Assembly (NCBI GenBank): GCA_900769975.1
Contig: CAAGIR010000177.1
Location: forward strand, 1-10,894
Direction of reading: 5' to 3'
Length of the DNA: 10,894 nt
Source: Spirochaetia bacterium
GTDB taxonomy: Bacteria; Spirochaetota; Spirochaetia; Treponematales; Treponemataceae
Below the pieces are notes generated by a model. That model made no database searches, was not told the origin of the DNA, and was given only the letters and a program-made list of their open reading frames with translations. Position 1 is the stretch's first letter. Every line of letters starts with the position of its first letter. The position numbers were made by a program, and so were the translations under genes. Shown piece by piece: positions 6,626-10,894 of the stretch.

Positions 6626-7660
6626 ATGTTTAAGAAAAATAAACCCCTCATTTCTATTTGTATTCCCGTTCATAATTGTGAAGAATATCTGGAACGCTGC
6701 CTCCAAAGTGCCGTAAATCAGACTTTTTTGCAAAAAGAAATAATTGTTGTGTATGACTGTTCGAATAATCAAGGTGCAAAGAGCGAATTTGACGCCATCA
6801 TCAAAAAATTCACAAAAAATTACAAAGATAAAATTACGGTAATTTATCATCAGGAAAATAAAGGATTACTCGAAGCACGCCGTTCTGCAATTTATGCCGC
6901 AAAAGGAAAATATGTCTGTCTGCTTGACGGAGATGATACACTGGAAACCAATGCCCTGCAAATTCTTTATGATAATGCACTTGCCGCCAACGCTGATATT
7001 GTTCAGGGAAAAGCAAAAATTGTCTATCCTGAAGAACAAAAGGAAAAACTTCAAAAAATAATTCAAAAAAAAGGCGAAGTTGCAAACAAAGTTTTTTTGG
7101 GAGAACTGAATGAAAAAGAAATTCTTGACGGTTTTCTTATTCATCATAATCATTCTGGTTTTTTATGGGGAAAATTGATTTTAAAAGAAACTTATCTGAA
7201 TGCTTTGAACCACATTCCGCCATTTTTTTGTACTATGTGCGAAGATTTTCTGCAGTATTTTTTCATCGCCCATGAAGCAAAAAAATATATCGGTATTGAA
7301 AATATAGTTTATGATTATTCCATTACAAGCGGAATTTCATCAAATCAGACTATTTATTCACTTGACCGCTGGATGCAAGTCTGTTCCTCTGCCTCTGTTT
7401 TTACAACTATGTTAAACGAATTGCTTTATGTTAATCCTTTAGAATACACGACAGAACAAAAAGATGCAGTAAAAATTGAATGCAGAAAAAAATTATACAA
7501 TAACATCAGTCAATTTTCAGATATTGCTCCTCAAATTAAGGATGAAGCGTATAAAATGATGTGCGATTACTGGGGTGAAGATTTTGTGCATGAAGTTGAA
7601 AATGACAGCAAAAAAGCGATGTTTGAAAAAGAAATGGAAGACAACAAAAAAAATGGATAA
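6626..7660 (+). CDS. Family 2 glycosyltransferase
   Basis: A 344-aa GT-A fold transferase that would move a sugar from a nucleotide-sugar donor to a glycan or lipid acceptor at the cytoplasmic face; donor and acceptor cannot be told from sequence. Motifs are the N-terminal ISICIPVHN (about 6-17), VVYDCSNN (about 42-48, where the family usually has DDGSxD), NKGLLEARRSAIYAAKGKY and the metal-binding DGDD (101-104), then CEDFLQYFFIAHEA, a typical mid-domain segment. Only weak hydrophobic stretches are present, so it is soluble or peripheral. I chose ATG 6626, which puts the first beta strand close to the N-terminus as in most GT2 enzymes; ATG 6608 and GTG 6578 are in frame upstream but overlap the promoter. 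It is a single gene with no neighbouring polysaccharide genes. The stop codon lies inside the left arm of the following terminator. Confidence 0.85.
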   Translation: MFKKNKPLISICIPVHNCEEYLERCLQSAVNQTFLQKEIIVVYDCSNNQGAKSEFDAIIKKFTKNYKDKITVIYHQENKGLLEARRSAIYAAKGKYVCLLDGDDTLETNALQILYDNALAANADIVQGKAKIVYPEEQKEKLQKIIQKKGEVANKVFLGELNEKEILDGFLIHHNHSGFLWGKLILKETYLNALNHIPPFFCTMCEDFLQYFFIAHEAKKYIGIENIVYDYSITSGISSNQTIYSLDRWMQVCSSASVFTTMLNELLYVNPLEYTTEQKDAVKIECRKKLYNNISQFSDIAPQIKDEAYKMMCDYWGEDFVHEVENDSKKAMFEKEMEDNKKNG

Positions 7661-7723
7661 ACTTTGGCATCATAAATGTTCATCATAACTGTGCAACATA
7701 AAGGTGCTTAGTTTATCCATTTT
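7650..7723. terminator. Large-loop bidirectional terminator
   Basis: A perfect 13-bp inverted repeat (AAAATGGATAAAC at 7650-7662, GTTTATCCATTTT at 7711-7723) encloses a 48-nt loop. It lies between the convergent glycosyltransferase and symporter genes, and its left arm includes the glycosyltransferase stop codon. On the minus strand the stem runs into eight T residues, so it should end the symporter transcript well. The loop contains CATCATAA twice (from 7668 and 7681). Confidence 0.65.
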
Positions 7724-7745
7724 AATTTAATTTAGACTTTTAATT

Positions 7746-9191
7746 TTAGCCTAATGTAGGATATTTGTTGAAATAATCTCTTGTTTCTTTTGCTGCTACT
7801 CCACTGAGCACGATTAAAGAAATACAGTTAGGAATTGCCATCAAACCGTTTGTGATATCCGCAATTGTCCAAACCTGGCTGATTGTAAAATATGGTCCGA
7901 TGAAAACTGCTGCAATGTAAACCCAGCGGAATACTTTTACAACTTTCATATTTCCTTTTGTTAAATATTCAAGACATTTTTCTGAATAATAATCCCAGCC
8001 AAGAATTGTTGTAAATGCAAAGAATACAAGACAAAGCATAAGAAGGAACTGAACAGAACGACCGTCTCCGCCAAGAACTTTATTAAATGCGGCAGATGTA
8101 AGTGCAATTCCTTTTAAATTTCCAATATCGCCGTATGTATCACCACAATAGAAAGCAATTACGATTGCAAGTCCAGTCATAGAACAAATGATGATAGTAT
8201 CGATGAAAGTTCCGAGCATTGAAACAATACCCTGCTGAACTGGTTCATCTACCTGTGCAGCTGCAGCGGCAATTGGAGCAGAACCAAGACCAGCTTCATT
8301 TGAGAAAATACCGCGTGCAACACCTTTCTGCATAGAATCTGTAACCTGTTTGAATACAAATCCCATTGCACCGCCTGCAACTGCCTTCCATCCAAATGCA
8401 CTCTTGAAAATTACAGAAAATGCCACAGGAATTTTTGTTGCATTCATGATGAGAATTGAAAGTCCGAGGAAAACATAAATTACTGCCATTGCCGGAACAA
8501 CTTTTTCTGCAACTTTTGAAATGCGTTTAAGTCCACCAATGATTACAAGTGCTACTGCAAGAGTTACAAGAAGACCTGCTATTACAACAGACCATGTATA
8601 ATCATTTCCGAACAAAGAAAAAGCGATGTTGCTGCTTTCAGGATCAAAAGCATTGCTTACGGCAGTAGTAATTCCAGAAATCTGTGTAAATGTACCGATT
8701 CCAAGAAGCCCAACAAGAACGCCAAACACAGCAAACAAAACAGCAAGCCATTTCCAGCTGTGTCCAGTTCTTTCTTTCATACCTTTTTCGATTGTGTAGA
8801 AAGGTCCACCCAAAACGTGACCGTCTTCTGCATGTTCACGATATTTTACGGAGAGCATACATTCTGTGTATTTTGTTGCAGTTCCCAAAAGTGCTGCAAG
8901 CCACATCCAGAACAATGCACCAGGTCCACCAGCAGCAATTGCAGTTGCTACACCGACAATATTACCAGTACCAATCGTGGCAGACAACGCTGTACACAAA
9001 GCGGCAAAAGGAGAAACTTCACCTTTTCCACCTTCCTGTTTTGAAAAAAGAGTTTTAAAACCTCTTCCAAGTTTTGTAAACTGAACACCGCGTAAACGAA
9101 TTGTTAAAATAATACCGGTAATCAAGATGAGAGCGATTGTCGGGATTCCCCAAACAATGTCATCAATTTTTGTAAGGATTGTGTCAAACAT
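7746..9191 (-). CDS. Sodium:alanine/glycine symporter (AGCS family)
   Basis: An inner-membrane secondary transporter that imports alanine or glycine with sodium. The 481-aa protein has about eleven hydrophobic segments. The AGCS signature GGPGALFWMW lies near residues 88-97, preceded by SATIGTGNIVG. Other family motifs are ARGIFSNEAGLGSAPIAAAAA (near 290-310) and GWDYYSEKCLEYL (near 400-412). The start is ATG 9191, supported by AAGGA at 9199-9203, 7 nt upstream; an in-frame ATG at 9236 would add residues encoded by the riboswitch terminator and is rejected. The leader carries a glycine riboswitch and terminator, so glycine is a likely substrate and regulator. Transcription should end at 7650-7723. 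It is a single-gene unit. The family is often annotated alsT, dagA or agcS; I leave the symbol blank. Confidence 0.95.
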   Translation of the reverse strand: MFDTILTKIDDIVWGIPTIALILITGIILTIRLRGVQFTKLGRGFKTLFSKQEGGKGEVSPFAALCTALSATIGTGNIVGVATAIAAGGPGALFWMWLAALLGTATKYTECMLSVKYREHAEDGHVLGGPFYTIEKGMKERTGHSWKWLAVLFAVFGVLVGLLGIGTFTQISGITTAVSNAFDPESSNIAFSLFGNDYTWSVVIAGLLVTLAVALVIIGGLKRISKVAEKVVPAMAVIYVFLGLSILIMNATKIPVAFSVIFKSAFGWKAVAGGAMGFVFKQVTDSMQKGVARGIFSNEAGLGSAPIAAAAAQVDEPVQQGIVSMLGTFIDTIIICSMTGLAIVIAFYCGDTYGDIGNLKGIALTSAAFNKVLGGDGRSVQFLLMLCLVFFAFTTILGWDYYSEKCLEYLTKGNMKVVKVFRWVYIAAVFIGPYFTISQVWTIADITNGLMAIPNCISLIVLSGVAAKETRDYFNKYPTLG

Positions 9192-9198
9192 AATGATA

Positions 9199-9203
9199 TC
9201 CTT
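9199..9203 (-). promoter_or_regulatory. Ribosome-binding site of the AGCS symporter
   Basis: AAGGA on the minus strand, 7 nt before ATG 9191. It decides the start, since the longer in-frame option at 9236 lies inside the riboswitch terminator. Confidence 0.75.
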
Positions 9204-9213
9204 AATAAAGTTT

Positions 9214-9248
9214 AAAAAAATAAGAGCCAGTCGCAAAAACCAGCTCTC
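9214..9248 (-). terminator. Intrinsic terminator of the glycine riboswitch (expression platform)
   Basis: On the minus strand GAGCTGG pairs with CTGGCTC (two G-U pairs) around the loop TTTTTGCGA, and the stem is followed by T, A and seven T residues. Its 5' arm overlaps AGAGAG, the bases that would close the aptamer P1 with TTCTCT near 9354-9359. The two pairings exclude each other, which predicts that glycine binding prevents termination (an ON switch). Confidence 0.75.
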
Positions 9249-9359
9249 TAAAGAGTATAACAGACAATTTTTACTCTGTCCGCTTTGCCTGAGATATCGA
9301 CTTGAATAGTCTTAACCCTTCGGCGCTTCACATATCGTAGTGAAGACTCTCCAGAGAAT
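9244..9359 (-). promoter_or_regulatory. Glycine riboswitch, singleton aptamer
   Basis: The minus strand carries the conserved glycine aptamer core. CTCTGGAGAG is at 9356-9347, followed by a hairpin CTTCAC/GTGAAG. The motif GCGCCGAAGG is at 9326-9317, then a short GACT/AGTC hairpin. ATCTCAGGCAAA and GGACAGAG follow at 9295-9274. A small CTCT-TT-AGAG hairpin at 9256-9244 resembles the remnant linker seen in singletons whose second aptamer is lost. There is only one core, so this is not a tandem riboswitch. It controls the AGCS symporter gene directly downstream through the terminator at 9214-9248. Identification rests on established consensus elements and correct gene context. Confidence 0.92.
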
Positions 9360-9395
9360 TATTTTCACAAAACACGTTGAAAAAATAACAGAAAT

Positions 9396-9424
9396 ATTAT
9401 AACACCAACAAACTTTTTTTGCAA
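9396..9424 (-). promoter_or_regulatory. Sigma70-type promoter of the glycine riboswitch-symporter unit
   Basis: On the minus strand TTGCAA (9424-9419), a 17-nt spacer and a perfect TATAAT (9401-9396) form the best promoter in the window. Initiation is expected near 9389, about 30 nt before the aptamer. The -35 box lies at the point where the upstream FGE-type gene loses similarity to its family. Confidence 0.75.
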
Positions 9425-10633
9425 TATTTCCAATGCGGCAGGCGTAGGTGTTGAAGATGAACTGCCGCGTTTGACACGGTTAGAAACCGACGACGAGCCG
9501 ACAGGGTCGGTTTCTTTTTCTGTACTTACGCCACTATTGTACCAGTCATAGCACCATTCCCATACGTTTCCACTCATGTCGTATATACCGAGTCTGTTTG
9601 CCGTTTTCTGTCCAACCTGATGTGTACCTCTTCCACTTGCGCTGCCTGTTACATCAGTTGGGCCGGTTGTTCCTGTGTCGTTGTTGTAGCAGTACCAGCC
9701 TACTGCATCAAGTCCAGAATCATAATCATAATAGAAATTTGATTCGTTTGCGGTATTTGCTCCGCTGAATGTGTAGTCCCAGTCTGCTGCAGAAGGGTCG
9801 CCTCCCCGGGCTGCGTATTCCCATTCTGCCTCTGTAGGCAGGCGGTAGCCGTTAGCACCTTTTACTTGTGTTACGGTTGCGGCTGTTATGTGATTTAAAC
9901 TTACTTCCGTAACCTCTATGTTATAAGCAGGGGTTAGGCTTTCCTTTTCACTCCGTGCATTGCAGTAATATACAGCATCGTACCATGTTACCCCCTCTAC
10001 AGGACGCTTTCCCTGCTCTGTTCCGAAATTTACGTCATAAGACGTATTGCCTTCCGTACACCATGATGAATTTGCGTTCAGGGTATATACTGTTCCGCTT
10101 ACCGTTACTGTCTGTCCTGTCATTACGTCTTCATATTCTTCTTGGGTTACTTCGTACTCGCCCATAAAGAAATCGCTTAAAGTTACAGTTCTGCCTTCGA
10201 TAAACACACCGTCATAATTGTTTGTGTTTATCTTACCTATAACCGTTCCGCCTTTTACATACACAAATCCTTCTGGTAAAACTTCTTTATATGAACAGAC
10301 ACTACAAGTTCTTGTTTTTACACCGTCTTTTGTTGTCCACTTACCAAAATTGTGTTCTGCTTCATCTTTTAACTCTTCTGTGTGACCACAAGTTGGTTTA
10401 TGCCAGTGTTTTGTGTTAGTTATTGTCCACTCTTCTGAATATGTGTGTTGTATTGGTGTTTCTGCGGTTTCTGTTTCTCCACACTTTACACACACTCGTT
10501 CTTTTGTTCCTTTTTCTGTACATGTTGCTTCTACTGTTACTTTCCATTCGCCAAAGGTATGTTCTTCTTTATCACTTATTTCTGTTGTGTGTTCACAAGT
10601 TGCTGCATGCCAGTGATGTGTTTCGTCGTACGT

Positions 10634-10636
10634 TCA
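10634..10636 (-). other. Premature in-frame TGA (codon 36, Trp to stop)
   Basis: The codon lies in TFSKE-stop-TYDETHHWH. In the second copy of the same repeat (TYSEEWTITNTKHWH) the aligned codon is TGG, so a single G to A change explains it. The repeat family is open and in frame on both sides. Confidence 0.85.
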
Positions 10637-10747
10637 TTCTTTGGAAAAAGTATGTTCGTGTTTTGGTTCCAAATTACAGCTTGCTGTTGTAAACACTAGT
10701 GCTATTGCAACCAGTGCTGTAAACCATTTTAGTCTTTTCATAAAAAA

Positions 10748-10754
10748 CTCCTCT
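10748..10754 (-). promoter_or_regulatory. Ribosome-binding site of the FGE-type lipoprotein gene
   Basis: AGAGGAG on the minus strand, 6 nt before ATG 10741. It fixes the original start at the lipoprotein signal and shows that the internal GTG at 10495 was not the original start. Confidence 0.8.
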
Positions 10755-10777
10755 AAAAAAATTTTTAAAATAAAAAA

Positions 10778-10892
10778 GGCTCAATCCTAAATTTTGTGTG
10801 ATTTCTGATTTCTGATATAAACTTTTCTTGAAGCATCAAAGAGCTTGAGGAAAAAATAGTCATCATCGGGATATCCGTAGCCCTGCCGCCGT
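10778..10892 (-). repeat. Right arm of perfect 115-bp terminal inverted repeat
   Basis: This is the exact reverse complement of 1-115. Similarity ends inward at 10777, 36 bp upstream of the lipoprotein start codon. Outward it ends 2 bases before the window end only because the left arm has no further sequence, so the true repeat may be longer. Confidence 0.97.
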
Positions 10893-10894
10893 AA
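10787..10894 (-). CDS. Partial 3' end of the same repeated ORF
   Basis: On the minus strand the last 35 codons of an ORF enter from outside the window and end at TAG (10789-10787). Apart from one extra Leu codon at the outer edge it is identical to the fragment at 2-106. It stops 46 nt before the start of the FGE-type lipoprotein pseudogene and points the same way, so the two could be tandem members of one gene family. The fragment encodes the kind of segment (GYGYPDDDYFFL) that the pseudogene lacks after its CRIGN motif. Family assignment is inferred from this fit and is uncertain; the alternative reading frame ends GLRISR at 10863. Confidence 0.4.
   Translation of the reverse strand, partial: LRRQGYGYPDDDYFFLKLFDASRKVYIRNQKSHKI

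Larger units (their letters stand above)
9365..10741 (-). pseudogene. Broken FGE/SUMF-fold lipoprotein with His/Cys-rich repeats
   Basis: Reading from ATG 10741 (Shine-Dalgarno AGAGGAG, 6 nt upstream), the gene encodes a lipoprotein signal with lipobox TTASC (Cys22), then TGA at codon 36. The frame resumes and stays open to 9365. After the signal come two imperfect repeats of form HTxSxEW...HWHxxTCxH...EHxFGxW, each followed by a CxxC unit (VCVKCGE, TCSVCSYKE). The FGE domain starts near residue 160 and shows FFMGEYEVTQEEYEDVM, RPVEGVTWYDAVYYCNA, GYRLPTEAEWEYAARGG (298-314) and GNVWEWCYDWY (391-401). After NRVKRG (421-426) a net -1 shift moves the expected continuation (FNTYACRIGN) out of frame; the last ~30 family residues are missing, and the in-frame tail is AT-rich leader DNA of the next gene. 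The fold commonly serves as a ligand-binding module in such lipoproteins. A GTG at 10495 could start a 376-aa product without signal. Sequencing error is possible. Confidence 0.8.

Noticed and set aside
8690..9084. Plus-strand open frames opposite the symporter gene
   Set aside because: They are antisense to a well-supported gene, have skewed composition and no family motifs, so they are shadows of the minus-strand codons.
9192..9236. ATG at 9236 as start of the symporter
   Set aside because: The region is the riboswitch terminator stem and T tract; ATG 9191 has a good Shine-Dalgarno at proper spacing.
10634..10636. TGA read as a sense codon (recoding to Trp or selenocysteine)
   Set aside because: No other gene in the window has an in-frame TGA, all other Trp codons are TGG, and no SECIS-like structure was seen. 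A point mutation is simpler.
10400..10700. Plus-strand Cys/Phe-rich open frames opposite the lipoprotein repeats
   Set aside because: Their composition is what results from reading the His/Glu/Thr-rich minus-strand repeats backwards; no start signal is present.

Overview
The window looks like a low-GC spirochaete, most likely a gut or rumen Treponema. The reasons are the AT-rich codon use, a lipoprotein 7TMR-DISM/SpoIIE phosphatase, a PtsN-type EIIA next to transketolase, and a lipoprotein with a formylglycine-generating-enzyme (FGE/SUMF) fold. This assignment is inferred from gene content only; there is no rRNA or marker gene here. The sequence starts and ends (to within 2 bases) in a perfect 115-bp inverted repeat, so it is probably one whole assembly contig that stops inside a repeat.

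Layout. Positions 1-115 are the left repeat arm, carrying the 3' end of an ORF that reads into the window. Positions 160-2274 (+) encode a membrane-bound SpoIIE/PP2C phosphatase. A hairpin terminator at 2305-2346 separates it from a convergent three-gene minus-strand operon: an unrecognised 496-aa protein (6411-4921), a PtsN-like EIIA (4865-4401) and transketolase (4344-2368). Divergent from this operon is a family 2 glycosyltransferase (6626-7660, +). A large-loop hairpin at 7650-7723 separates that gene from a convergent sodium:alanine/glycine symporter (9191-7746, -). The symporter is preceded by a clear promoter, a singleton glycine riboswitch and an intrinsic terminator, a complete glycine-sensing transport unit. 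Positions 9365-10741 (-) hold a broken FGE-fold lipoprotein gene with His/Cys-rich N-terminal repeats, an in-frame TGA at codon 36 and a frameshifted, truncated C-terminus. The right repeat arm (10778-10892) lies just upstream and carries the end of another ORF on the minus strand.

How it fits together. The middle of the window is ordinary metabolism and signalling: pentose-phosphate flux, PTS-type regulation, amino-acid uptake and stress-type phosphatase signalling. The right end and both termini look like part of a multicopy FGE-lipoprotein family with higher GC and pseudogenisation. The ORF tail inside the repeat has a run of codons ending in C or T, which is what adenine-directed mutagenesis of AAY codons by a diversity-generating retroelement (DGR) would leave. 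FGE-fold proteins are known DGR targets in Treponema (TvpA of T. denticola). No reverse transcriptase or template repeat is in the window, so this is a hypothesis. A second pattern is that the three genes lacking a Shine-Dalgarno sequence each have a -10-like box ending 6-7 nt before the start codon, as expected for leaderless mRNAs, whereas the other genes have good ribosome-binding sites.
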